A stretch of DNA of 64,000 nt from Chaetorhynchus papuensis. Taxonomy: Eukaryota > Chordata > Aves > Passeriformes > Rhipiduridae. Both the position numbers and the translations under genes were made by a program. Of this stretch, positions 50,542 to 62,400 are shown one piece after another. The notes under the pieces were generated by a model. It was not told the DNA's origin and did no database searches. It was given only the letters and a program-made list of their open reading frames with translations. Positions within the stretch are counted from its first letter, which is position 1. The number at the start of each line of letters is the position of its first letter. The stretch covers positions 62,001 to 126,000 of the forward strand of contig VWYX01001264.1 in assembly GCA_013396525.1 (NCBI GenBank). Reading direction: 5' to 3'.

Positions 50542-52849
50542 CTATGAAAAACAACACCAAAGTCACATTAGTTAAAATAATTAATAGTCAGCAACACAAA
50601 AATTAAAATCCCCCATATGCCTCTAATTCTGATCCAGTCACCAGCCTCTCCCAACACTTTGGTCGTAGAAGATTGCTGGGTTTTAATCAGTCCAATATTA
50701 CAATGTACTTGAAGACTCATGGCAGAAGAAATGTATTTGTAAAATAATGCAAGGCCCAGGATTATGTTCTTGATAGTCCAAATAAAATTTAATCATATTC
50801 TTGATTTTAAAAAGTCATCTTCACTAGCTAAAGGCAGGACATTTTCAGTTTAGCATACACTGTCCAAATACCCTTCTTGGGAACAGGACACTTGCATACA
50901 TGTATTTAATGACAAATTCAGTGTAACTATTTACTGAGTTGTGCTGAGGTTTTCAATTCCCTTTGTTAAATTGTGAGTCAACGGAAACAGATTGAATTTT
51001 TATGCAAAATTTTACACAAGCAATATAGGCTTTTTCAAAAAGCCCTGCTGTAGGCAAGCAAAACAACACAACACAATGAAAGAATGATCATACCAGTTAA
51101 AATTATTGGAAACAAATCACAGAGAACAAAAACTTCATTTTTAAATACCCTGTTCTTTCTTTAACCCTGAGACATCAAGCACAAAAAAACCACCATAAAC
51201 ATGTTTTATAAGCTGAGGAGCCGAATCACAACTGATTCATGATCTGTGTCCCTCCACACAGTCACCACCATAACCCTCCATGTACTCTGTGACCTTCTGC
51301 ATTCCACCTATAAAAGCTGAACACCATCACCACATCTTCCATGCCTATGAAGCCTCTCCATGGGCACCAGGCAGCACACACTGTGGAGGAGCCATGAGTT
51401 ATGCCTGTACATCCTGGGTGGACATCAGGTGTGTGTGGCTGGCCAGCTGATGTACTGACCAGAACTGGCCGTGCAGACTAGCTTTTCCACCAAGGACAGC
51501 ACTTATGTTTTTCCTCTATGAGCCACTTACAGGGAACTTGCAGAGGTTTAATACCTTCAAAACCTCTTGCCCCTCTGTTAGCTTTGGATGGAACTGGCAA
51601 TAAGTTCAACAGTCACTTGAGTAGGGCCCTGGCAAACAGAACATGATTGTGAAAGTTGCACATGGTTTCACAATCTTCTGTCAACTACATCCTCCAGAAG
51701 GATGTGGTCTCACCTCTCCTTTATAATTTCCACCCTTCTGCTGCCACAGCTTCAAAACTCGTGTGGCAGTGCACTGAACCAGACAAATGAGGACTGGTTT
51801 TCAGTCAGACCAGTGAGCTCCTGACTCCTGTTTCAGCTCTACAAGTGCTAGAGCTGGAACCACAAAATGGGAAGCAATGGGTGGCAGGTAAAGAGACTGC
51901 GCAGCAACAGAGAAGTCTTACATCAGATTCAGCCAACAGCCTCATGTCCTCAGGAAACCAGGCTGAAAATTAACTGCTAATTCAGGTTTCCAAATCATTG
52001 CCTGTTTAGGAAGAGTCTCTCTAAACTTCATGTATGATAGAAACATATAGGCTGTTGTCTCCTTCACTGCTCACATTGACTTTCATTGGTTCCTTTGACT
52101 GAAGTCACAACATTTTTAGAGTACTTCATGTATTTGGAAGAAAACAGTTTTGCAGCCTCATACATATGCAGCCCTGCCAGCTTCAGGGTAAAATTTACAG
52201 GGCTCATTGTTCATTCCAAGGTTACAGGGTTAGGATTTGTTAACTCATAAACATTACCAAGGAAATCAGGAAGCCTATTCACCAGGTAGATGTTGCTGAG
52301 TACACAAACTACAGTTCTACCCATAGAATCTAAAATGCCAATCATTCATTTTGTTATGCTTCTGGGTGAATATCAAGTGAAAGCTCACACTTACACAATG
52401 AAAATTATTTACAATTTATGTCACAAAGGATGGATTCAACTTTTAACATTTTCTCTGAAATGCACTGGAAAGCAGCTGATGAAGTGCACCAGTGAGTAAA
52501 GATGGACTACACAGTAGATGTGGCAGATCTTGGACTTCTTTGCTTCAATCATGGCAATAAGTTCATCAGTGTCAAGTGTAGTATCTGTGTAATCACCATT
52601 CTGCCAAACCACAAACTGAGGCAGATATGTATATCATTAACTCATAAGATCACACACTGAAAAAAGTGGACAGCAAAACATTTGTTACTGCCATCAATAT
52701 GGTTCTCTCCCACTTTTACACTGAGCATGAGAATCAGCTTGCTCTGTCCTTCCCCCGAAGAAAAAAAAAAAAAAATTAAAAGCCAATCAACCACCACCAC
52801 ATTTATCTGCAGAGCTCCATTCCCACCTAGGAAAGAAATGGGACCATAC
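50542..52849 (-). other. GRHL2: GRHL2 intron 6
   Basis: A 2,308-bp intron with GTATGG donor. A poly-A run at 52761-52775 becomes a U15 tract 75-89 bases after the donor in the transcript. Nothing else was recognised. Confidence 0.82.
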
Positions 52850-53006
52850 CCTGACTTTGCTGATGGGGTGCCGGAAGCATTTGTTGTCACCCGTCTCACT
52901 CAGGGTGATGGCGTAGAACTGTCCTTTGTTCAAGTAGGTCATGGGTCCTTCCCCTTGCTTTTGACGCAGAGACTTGGTGGCTTCTAGCGTATACTGAAAA
53001 GTGCTG
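52850..53006 (-). CDS. GRHL2: GRHL2 exon 6, start of CP2 domain
   Basis: The first base completes a serine codon; 52 residues follow, beginning STFQYTLEATKSLRQKQGEG and ending KCFRHPISKVR; the donor is GTATGG. It opens the DNA-binding domain: FQYTLEA and MTYLNKGQFYAITL are family signatures. The acceptor reads TTTTCAGCAG, so a start three bases later (53003) is also possible and would drop one serine. As I recall the human protein, it has one more residue (a glycine) at this junction. Confidence 0.96.
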
Positions 53007-56000
53007 CTGAAAAGACAAGGAGAGAAATATGCACAAAACCCGTATCACTTTCTCCTTTTCTCTTTTATTACATAATTATTGCATGGCATAAGGCAGAAGA
53101 AGCTAATAACAAAATTCCATGGAAAATGTCAGATGGCAATTTAAAACTGCAGTTTTCTTTTTTCGGCTTCATCAGATCCCGCAATCAAGCATAAAACTAT
53201 CTGGACTGTAAGTCTCTTGGATCAAAGGCTAGATCTGTACTTCCTCTGAAAGGAACCATTATGAAGTATAAGACTCTGTACCCCACAATGATAGTTCCAG
53301 TTACCAGGAGGGGATTCAGTACGATTTGCAGGAAATCATCAACTCATCAATCATCAAAGAGAAATAAATAAATAAATAATAATTTTTAAAAATTCCCAAC
53401 CAGAATAAAACATGTTGCAAAAGATGGGCACAGAGAACAGAAAGTCCAACTGCTACTTTCAGCACAGTTCAAAGAAGGAATACAAAGAGAAGGGACAGTA
53501 AGTTCATTTGTTTAAAGACAACATGCAAATCAAGGTTTTTATAAGCTTTCTTTTCAAAATTAGTCAGACTGAAGTGCCTACATTTAGCTCTTTCTTCAAT
53601 CCAGTAACCTCCCTTTAGAAAAATATCAGGGAAAAAACAGTTTGCTCTTGAGTTGAAATTTTGGATCTTAAAAAGACCCTCCTTTCACAGAAGAACTTTC
53701 CAACTTCAAAGCAGTTCTCAAACCATGAAAAGTTGAGGCTCCATTAACTAGCAAACTGTTAGCTGGAAACAATTCTCACTGAGCCTCTTCAGCCACCTTC
53801 TCCAATAATGAGCTTGAATAATAATCCAGTAAAAATGATGCCTGCAGGTTCTCACATTCTCTTAAATGAAAATAATGTTCATCTTTTTTTAAAAAAAAAA
53901 AAAGAAATCTTTTTCCAAACTGCAGAGGAGCCTTAAAGCAAGGAGTCCTCATGAACTGGAGATACAGCCGAAGTATTTTCACAAAGGTCCTAATTCAGCA
54001 AAGTATTTAAGCAGTGCTGGAGCAGAACCAAAAGGAGGAATATGTTGGTCCAAAACAACAGTGTATCCTTGACTTTATAATTCAAGCAAATACTCTGGAT
54101 CATCATAGTACTGCCATAGCAATATAGAAATAAAGGGAAAACATAAAATATTTTAACTGTCCAACGGAAAAAAGCCTACAACAAAATATATAAATAATAT
54201 TTACATTTAAATCCCCACTTGAAGAAAAGGTAGAAAAACTCAACAGATCCAGTCTTTCCATCCAAAAGAAGTTTCAGATAGTTTAGTATCAATTATTCAG
54301 TTTAGTAGCAATCACTCAATCAAATGAATACAACTTCTAAGTGTTTCTTAGCTTATAAATCAAAATCCGATCATTTTTCTAGTTGCTTAAAAGTTACAAA
54401 TCAAAGCAAAACTAAGGTAAAAAGCAAACACTCATCCATACCTATCCAACCCACCGATGGCAGCACTGGCCCTTCCACACAATCAGCTGCTGCCACCACG
54501 AAGACTCTTGCCTGCAGAGGGAAGGCAGCACAAAGGCCCCGCTGTGGCTGTGCTGGCCCAGCCCCTGTGTCCCGTGTGCCAGGGGAACAGAGGCACTGCT
54601 GACACTGTCTGAGTGGACTGGAAGAGCTACACCAGCAGTGCTGCAGATCCAGCATCCACCCTGCTGCACCACTTGTCCCACGGACAATACTGGAATGGTC
54701 TACCTGGGGAGGTGGTGGAGTCACCATCCCTGGATGTGTTTAAAAAGAGATTGGATGTAGTGCTCAGTGCCATGGTTTAGTTTAGTTGAGGTGTTGGGGC
54801 ATGGGTTGGACTCAATGACCTTGAAGGTCTCTTCCAACCTGGCAATTCTGTGATTCTGTAAAAGGGCAGTTTCTCTACTCTGCACTGATAAGAAGTGCCA
54901 TTTCCCTTATGCTTCTCTGAATGTCAATTAGCTGCCTCCAGTACCTAAAAGAAATTGAAGTCCATTGTGGATCATATTGGGTCTGACTGCCAGCATAGCA
55001 ACATGCAGCTACATCCCTTCCATTTGTTTTACATCTGGAAGGTTTTCTTCTAAATAGAGTCATATTGGATGGACCACCCATTAGAGGTAGGGGCACAGCC
55101 TTGATTTAGCGTCACGCAAAGGGACTGCAGGTTGTGTGCTCAAGACCACTGCATGACACACATCAAAGCACACTGAGTGCCCTGGGAGATGTGCCTCAAA
55201 ACCTCACACCAGACAGAAGAACTAACGAGGAAGTGCTGAGAAGGGCTTAGAATCAAACACACACAATGCCCTAACAGAACTGCCTACAATCTGCCACAGG
55301 CTGGTCTTCTGTTTCCTGGCATTCTGTATGTTTCAGTCAAAAATGGAAATCCCAGACACATTACACTTGGCCAGTTTTGGAGCCTCTGTGTAGTACCATT
55401 TGAGAGTTTTCTTCTTGTTTCCAGTGGGCAATCAAAGCATGCCCTAGAGCAGAAGGATTACTCTCAATCTTAAAACTTATTGCAGTCACTTGTATTATTA
55501 TAATACTATTCCAAACCTCACCATGAGTCTCAACTAAACCCCTGCGTAGTCACTAAAGGATCTTCTAGCAGACTTCTAATTACTTTCATATTCACCACTT
55601 TTTTTCAATATGAAATTCTCATTCTGAGCCTTCCACTTCCAGGTAAACTAAATACATCTTTTCTGGGAGTTTTCTTAATGTACATTCAAAAGTTTCATTC
55701 TTAACATGACTTGGGCCATAGCATGAAAGACTTCAATGTGTGAGAATTGTTAACACCACCAATGCTTCAGGATTCAATTTTACAAATGTTCAGTGTAGTA
55801 AGGGAGCAGCCTTTGCTAAATATCTGTTTCACATCTTTTGCCTATATAATGACTCAGTTCTGAACTCACTGCAGTTAATGATTGTTTTAACATTCTTCAG
55901 AAAAAACGTCAAGCTGTAAGGAACCTTCACCACAGTCACAGTCATTTGCCTAACCCACGAAAACTACATAGGCATGTTCCTGTTCCTAAAGTGAGAGTAA

Positions 56001-56559
56001 TCTCAGATATAAACAGAGCTATTCACAAGATGAAATGAAGCATCAGCTTAAAAACTTTAGTGATTACAGTCTTTACTAGATAAAGGGATGCAGTGATTGC
56101 CCATGCTACATACACATTTTTCTGTGCTTAGGAAGAACAGTATTCTTTCCAAACTTCAATTTTTGAAGCTTTTTCTTGAAGCTTTTCAACTGGACATTTG
56201 ACATGTGCATTCTGCCATCCTGAAAAGATTTTTCATGACCTGGCTGTCAAAGCTATGCTCTTTTACCTGGGGAACCTCTCAACAGTTTTCACCTTGAATA
56301 TCTCGGGAAGGCTTCAGAGGAGTTAATAATTTAAAACAACGCTGAGCGAAGGCAATAGGTGAAGATATATATAAACTGGCTAGATCCAAGAGATAACTTG
56401 AGCAAGAGAATAAGGGGAGACTGGTGCTTGGCAGCACCAAGGGAGCCCTGCAGGTAGCCCAGGGTGAAGAAAGGAAGGGTAGGAAGCGGACACGGGCAGC
56501 TACTCCTCAATACATTGCTGCCTGATGCCAGTGAACACATTGCAAAGCTTGTGCCATAC
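53007..56559 (-). other. GRHL2: GRHL2 intron 5
   Basis: A 3,553-bp intron with GTATGG donor. It contains a CR1 piece (54682-54860), an AAAT microsatellite (about 53362-53383) and a T7-A13 run near 53884-53903. The section 54440-54660 before the CR1 is GC-richer but was not matched to any repeat. Confidence 0.82.
54682..54860 (+). mobile_element. CR1 LINE 3' end, antisense to GRHL2
   Basis: The sequence runs through GAGGTGGTGGAGTCACCATC, GGTTGGACTCAATGACCTTG and TCTCTTCCAACCTGG, and ends in the CR1 tail repeat ATTCTGTGATTCTGTA. It is a 5'-truncated copy with no usable reverse transcriptase frame. It is less diverged than the fragment in intron 7. Confidence 0.9.
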
Positions 56560-56612
56560 CTTGTTTGTTCATAAATATATTCTTCAGCCCCCACTGACAC
56601 ACTCCGATACTT
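56560..56612 (-). CDS. GRHL2: GRHL2 exon 5, linker before DNA-binding domain
   Basis: This 53-nt exon encodes KYRSVSVGAEEYIYEQT and two bases of a serine codon. It follows TTTTTCAG and ends at GTATGG. The SVGAEEYIYEQT motif sits directly before the CP2 domain and is conserved in GRHL2. Reading through the donor produces the longer but spurious frame seen downstream. Confidence 0.95.
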
Positions 56613-59036
56613 CTGAAAAATAAGACCAATTAAACACTGTTTGATTCAATTGAAATGCAAATACCAACAAAAATGTAACTATGCTTATTTAAAGACAACT
56701 CAGAAGAAACCATCAAACTATTAAAACTCAAAATACCTAAAAACTGGATTGAATATTAATATGCTAGTCACATTTTATATGAAGGTTAGAGGTTATCATT
56801 GTAAAAAACACACAATTTACTTACCCAACCTCAAAGAATTTGTTTATACTATAAATAACAAACAAACAAAACACAGCTAAGCAAGAAAATGAAAGACATG
56901 AGAACAGTATATTCATATAATTGTTAGAATTTTATCCAAAGAACACAGCAAGCGATTGACCAAAGCGTTCACTACCACAGTGATCTATAAAAACTCAGCA
57001 CTCCTTCAGTATAACCAACTAAGTCACTCCATAAATGTTTTGAAACCATTTCTAAATACATATTTATAATTTATTTTTTAAGTATTACAGCAAATCCAAA
57101 CCCAGTCATTCTCACCAGCACTAAGGAAATACTTTGCAAGCACTAGTAAGAACAGCAGCATTCCTACTTCTAAATACTAATTTAGCCTAAGTTTCTTCTG
57201 GTGTGTTTTGACATTTTACCTCATGGTCTCCCCACACCCGCTGCCTCCAGCTGTGCCTACACAACAGTGGCTGGAGAAGCAGACAGAGCACAGCCAGGCA
57301 AAGCACATCCTGGGGTTTGGGCAGTTGGGAAAAAGGGACAGGGACAGGCTCAGTGCTGAATGCTTGGGGTTAGAAGGCCAGCAACAGTGGCACACACCCC
57401 ACCTAACAACTATGGCTGGGGACCTAAAGTTAATTGTTTAGAGTCCTTTGTAGAGTTAATAGGGGAAATAGAGATGGAGAGGAGTCAGTGCACCTAGAAA
57501 ACCACTCCACCCACTTTCAGCAAGCAGATTTGAACAGATTCTTTCTCCACAGACTGCACAGAAAGCCTAGATGACAAGTACTGCACCCTGTTATTAACCA
57601 GTAATTTTAAAAACATGTAACAATATATTACCATTTTCACAAAATTACTGTAACATAGAATATGGGATGCAAGGCCAACATATAGATGTAAAGATCCTTT
57701 TTACGTCCAAATTTAACAAGTTTGCATGTTTGACAGCTCTCTGCACAGAGCAGATGGACTGTTTGGGAACCTCTCAGCAGCATGTCCCAGAACAAATCAG
57801 TGTAATGGAATCACTCTGCTACAGCACCCCAGGGAAAGCCGTGAGTATAGTACCAGAAGAGCCATTTACCAGTAACAATTAAAAATAGCTGAAACAACGT
57901 GATTTGATAATGCAGAGCAGTGGCTCTAATCCGAGGTTTGATCCTACTGATTTTACAAAGGGAAGCTAGATTTCTTCATTATTTATTCATTTTGTTGACC
58001 TACACGTGTTCTATATCTGAAAACGGATTTCACCTCCAGACATCCTGGATCTACATTGCTCATGGAGACAATGTACTTTTCTATAATACATGTACACAAA
58101 CACACAGTAAATTTCTCATACACTCAATCAGGGCAGCTCAGCCTTAATGTAGCTTGCCTTGTACTCTTGTTACATTTACAAATTTGTGGAGTTGGGAGGA
58201 GAAAAACCCTAGGGGAGTTTTACCATCTAATATCTCTAGTTATGTGCAGAGGTACTGTCAGCTCTAAGTAGTCTTTACCTTTCCACGTTTCCAGCTTGTT
58301 TGCATTATTCTGCAGGAGGCAAAAGCAGCCAGAGGGTACTCACCATACTAAAGCTGACCGTAAAATTACTTTGACTCAGCATAACAGTAAAATAGTTAGA
58401 CAGAGCTCTCCTTGCCTTTTTTTCTCCTCATTCCTGTACATATACATGCTGTTGTTCCTTGCCTGTTGAATTCTTTATCTCCTCTATTAGTCTAATTCTG
58501 CCACTTTTTCTCACTTCCTTGTGTTGCAGAATAGAGCTTAGTGCAACAAACAGCTTCTGAATAAATTACTTGGGTTTATCCAGCAGCAGAGGCTGTCGCT
58601 ACTCATTTGCACTTTCAAAAGAACATCTAGAATTTCCCTGTTACAAAGTGGCCGCTATTTCTTACTGTTATGAAGAGGTCTGAAGGCAGACCTTGTTAAT
58701 GGTAAATAAATCTTCTTTCAGAATGACAACTATCTTCTACTTGACACAATATCCCCAAAGATAAAAAAAATCAATATTTATTATCCTCAGAATTTTCAAT
58801 AAACATCTTCAAAATTTTCTTCTGAAATGCCTCATGATGCTCCCCTATAATCAGAGCACAGCCTGACAGAAATACAGCAAGGAGTAGAAATTAATTTGTT
58901 GAAACAAGCATCACTGTTCTAATGGCTCTTGTAGACAGTTCAAATCTCCTTATCTTGTTTACAAGCTCAAATATCCTTATCTTGTTTACAGCTTTTTATT
59001 GAGTTCTTAGACGCTAATGTGAGGTGGAAAACTTAC
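56613..59036 (-). other. GRHL2: GRHL2 intron 4
   Basis: A 2,424-bp intron with GTAAGT donor and CAG acceptor. It holds a near-perfect tandem duplication at 58940-58990, close to the donor. No transposon or RNA gene was recognised. Confidence 0.82.
58940..58990. repeat. 27-bp-period duplication with GATA and forkhead motifs
   Basis: Bases 58940-58963 recur at 58967-58990 with a single mismatch. Each copy contains TTATCT (AGATAA on the other strand, a GATA-factor site) followed at once by TGTTTAC (a forkhead site), at 58950-58962 and 58977-58989. It begins 47 bases inside intron 4. The regulatory reading is inference from motif matches; the duplication itself is plain in the sequence. Confidence 0.7.
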
Positions 59037-59421
59037 TTCTGTTCCTCCATCTTTGAAGGTGTCACTGTAGGTACTGTCAGGAGTACTGCGCTGGTCATCT
59101 TTGAGATAATTTGTGTGGGGAGTAATGTTGGACACTTCGTATGGTTCAAAGATAACCCCTCGGTGTTCCTCGTTTTCTCCTCTTGCATAGTGTGTTTGTG
59201 GGGTCATAAAAACAGGGGTGAATTCTTCTGCTTTAACCACAGTCACTGCGGTCCCTGTGATGGGTGTTGAGCTCCCCGACACATTTGTGTTGTATTCCCT
59301 TTTGGACGACTCCAAAGGATCTTGGTTCAAGGAAAGATTAACTGGCACTGTCTTCAGGACTTGCACACGGTTCTCTCCCCCACTTAAGTTATTCTGAGCT
59401 TCCGTGGTATTAAGACAATTT
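59037..59421 (-). CDS. GRHL2: GRHL2 exon 4, regulatory linker
   Basis: The acceptor TTTGTCTCACAG leaves one base to finish a codon, then 128 residues follow, beginning NCLNTTEAQNNLSGGENRVQ and ending TFKDGGTE before GTAAGT. This is the largest coding exon and covers the variable region between the N-terminal activation domain and the DNA-binding domain. NRVQVLKTVPVNLSLNQD and LKDDQRSTPDSTYS match GRHL2 closely, while the middle (NTNVSGSSTPITGTAV and EPYEVSNITPHTN) has drifted from what I recall of the mammalian protein. The first methionine of the open frame lies in the intron and is not a start. Confidence 0.96.
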
Positions 59422-62400
59422 CTGTGAGACAAAACCAAAAAATGTTATGAACTGTCCTGATAGAGGAAATCTCCTCCTTAAATAGCTTAATGGTCTTAGA
59501 TGTCAGGGAAGGAGATCTTTCAGTTCTGATAAGCCACTGCCATAAGAAGTAACACATTAACAAATACTAGGCAAAAGAAGTTGTGAGGCAAGCAGAGAGG
59601 TCCAGAGCTCTTTAACAAATGGGGAAAGATAATACATTTGATTTGACTTGTTACAATGAATTCTGCGTATCCAGGGTTGCTCTTGCCTTAGCTTATAATT
59701 TGGATGCAAAAATCAATCCAGCAGTGCAACAGCCTTTAGACACAAAATAAGAACAAAGAGTAAAGTAAGGTATGGATTACTCACAGTAGATATTTTGCAC
59801 ATAAAATAGGCAGAATATCAACAGCAAAATTCATACGCTGATGGCATGTTCTTCCAGGCTGTTGACAGGCCACTGCTGTTTGCTTAACTCTGGTACCAAT
59901 GCTCTTTTAAAAGAGCAAGCCCAGGAATCCCATTGTAGCAGAGTAGATCAGTAACTATAGTGGCTGCAAGGTAACCTCAGCAGCATTCCCACATTTACCT
60001 ACAGTTGCTGTTGAAAGCAATCTGATTGCTGATAGTAGTTGCACTGACATAAAATTGTTAACTCATAAAACTTTTAGTACGTATAACATTGCCTTGTTTT
60101 CAACCAGGAGAAATGCTCTGACACTACAGTTCCTCTCTCCTGGCTTTCCACTGAAGGCCAGTATTGTCAATCACACTCAATTTAGGTATTTCTCAGGTGT
60201 TCGTAGAAGAAAAACTGTCCCTCAAAAAAAAATTCGTAGCCTATTTTGAAACAGTAAATTCATACTACTACCTATTGAAACACTCATCTCACGAGCAGCT
60301 AGTGGAGACCATCTGAGGCTGTCACAAATTAGCTACATTGAAATAAACCTTGTGTACCTCATGTGCATCATAATTTTATATGGAGATACCTTCCAGTATG
60401 TAAAAATTTCATTCCTTCTACTGAAATATGCACTCTTTCTTTTCTGCAAGTCTTAATAGTAGGAGGCAGCTTCCTTTGACTCAAGTCACTTTTAGCCTAC
60501 AGAGAAAAGCTGAAATCTGAGAGGAGTGAGAAAAATATTCTAAGCAAATGATTTTAAGAGAGTTACTTTATTTGCTGGGCAGACCCTACGTTATGTTAAA
60601 CAAGACTCTATAAATGAGGTTACTGAGGTCAAACTACTCACTTTTTGCCCTACAACAAGAAAACAAAGAAAAACAGCCAATAGCCAACTGTCAATATAAT
60701 CTAATTTTACTAATCTCAGCAGCAGCAGCAAAACAACACCACCAAACACAAACAAATAATGAAACTCTGCTACTTTGCAAACTGCATGTTTGAGAATACT
60801 ATCCGTTTTTTCTAATCAATTAAAAGTAAAAAGGAGTAAAATGTGCGTCCCAAAACAGCTTTCATTCTTTTAACTTTTGAAAGAAAACCATAAATCCCTC
60901 AGGCTATCAAAGTTCCTTCAGTTCACAACTGATCAACACTTTCAGTAGCTGGGTGTATGATTTTGAATAATACTGTACCTTTTATCTTGGTCTTCTTGAT
61001 TATCACTCACTTTGTTAACAGACAACAGCCTTTTATCTCTGGGAACCTGAGGACAACACCAGGCATGGGGTCAGGTAAATGCAACTGTCAGGCATTTGCA
61101 GCTTCAGACTGCTCTACTGCAACAACTAGAAAAAAGTAACTCTATCAGTGTTGTCTAGTTCACAGATGCCAGGAGCTGTTTTTCTTTGGGAGACTGATTG
61201 TGAACAGAAAGAAAATTTCCAAAGAGAAAAAATGTAGGAATTGTTTTCTTTTCTAGTTCTTGGGCACACCAGTCGGGAGCAAAGCCCTCTTATTTATGTC
61301 CTATCTTTTGAATATCAAGCTAGGCCAAGCTATCTCAAAATCAAAGCTCATATTATTCCAAAAACACACACACACTTTTCACTTACTAAAACAAGATGAG
61401 AAGGAAGATACAATGCTTTGGTGAGCTCTGCACTGAGACCATTTTAGCTCAGACAAAAAATGCTTTTCAATTAAACCATAAGCACCAGGTAAGTTCTCCT
61501 GTTAGAGAGCAGCCTGGAAAGTACAGGACTCCTACCTAGGGAAAGTTTGTGGATCTTTCTTTCCTAGTATGGGGACAGGTCAGGGCATGCTGGCACATCA
61601 TCAAAACACTGACTTCTGCTTTGCTGACTGCATCAACAGCTATGAGAAGTAAAAACCCAGTCAAGTCTGGCCCCTTGACAGACTCAGAATTGACACCAAG
61701 TGACTTAAAAAATTTGTATTCCCACATACCAGTTTCCTGACACCAGCAAAGATATGAAGTCATCAAGGGCAAAGCTGCTGCCATGACCATATTTTTCTTT
61801 TCTTGCTGAACCAGCAATTTTAGGAGCTAAAACTTCTATTTTTTGCACATGGAGATATATCCACTCCATCCCAGCAATTAACTCAGGATTAAAGAGCAAG
61901 AATAGGCCTAAGAATGGACTAAAGCCATGCTTTTTGCCTTTAAATATTTTAAAGAAATATCAGAAAACTGTCTGACTGTAGTGGAAAAACAATATTACAG
62001 TGCACTGCAGTAGCCAATGATAACATCAACTACATCTGCAAGACAGCAGCAGAGTCACAGAGTTCTAGCCAGAGCCTCTCTTTCATTTAGGGACATCCCC
62101 TTTCCCTATTAAGCACTCTGCCGGTTAAAAACCCTCCTTCATCTATTTTTGAACTGGGATAAAAGCCACAGTTTACATGTGTTGATTCCCCTTTTAAGAT
62201 TATATACTTATCTCTGAATGAGGGTCTATGTTTAGGTAAGTATCACTACAAGAAAAGGGAAAAGTTAAAAAAAACCCAAACAGTTAAATTCAAATAACTC
62301 CTATTGACTGGAAAAAGTCCTTCACAAATATTATCCAGCATGTCAGAACAAATGACCCAGATAATAAATAAGGACAATTCAAGAGTCTGGTGCACTGGAA

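Larger units (their letters stand above)
11750..59421 (-). other. GRHL2: GRHL2 gene, exons 4-16 (5' part missing)
   Basis: Grainyhead-like 2 is a sequence-specific nuclear transcription factor that maintains epithelial identity by activating junction genes such as E-cadherin and claudins. Thirteen minus-strand exons join in frame into about 525 residues. All introns have GT...AG borders. The C-terminal end, with NMDDNIIEHYSNEDTF, and the linker spelling NLSGGENRVQVLKTVPVNLS fit GRHL2 better than GRHL1 or GRHL3. The visible product holds, in order, a variable linker (1-145), the CP2-type DNA-binding domain (about 147-350), a linker (350-420) and the C-terminal dimerisation domain (about 420-525). 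The human protein is 625 residues as I recall, so the missing 5' exons encode roughly the first 97, including the transactivation region. They must lie right of 64000. Confidence 0.95.

Noticed and set aside
50107..50547. A 146-codon open frame on the plus strand
   Set aside because: It overlaps GRHL2 exon 7 on the opposite strand, has no known domain and is explained as its antisense shadow.
52761..52775. A poly-A run as the tail of a processed pseudogene
   Set aside because: No gene-like sequence precedes it on the matching strand; it is a simple homopolymer in intron 6.
59007..59438. The methionine at the head of the exon 4 open frame as a translation start
   Set aside because: It lies upstream of the splice acceptor, inside intron 3, and the exon continues in frame from upstream exons outside the window.
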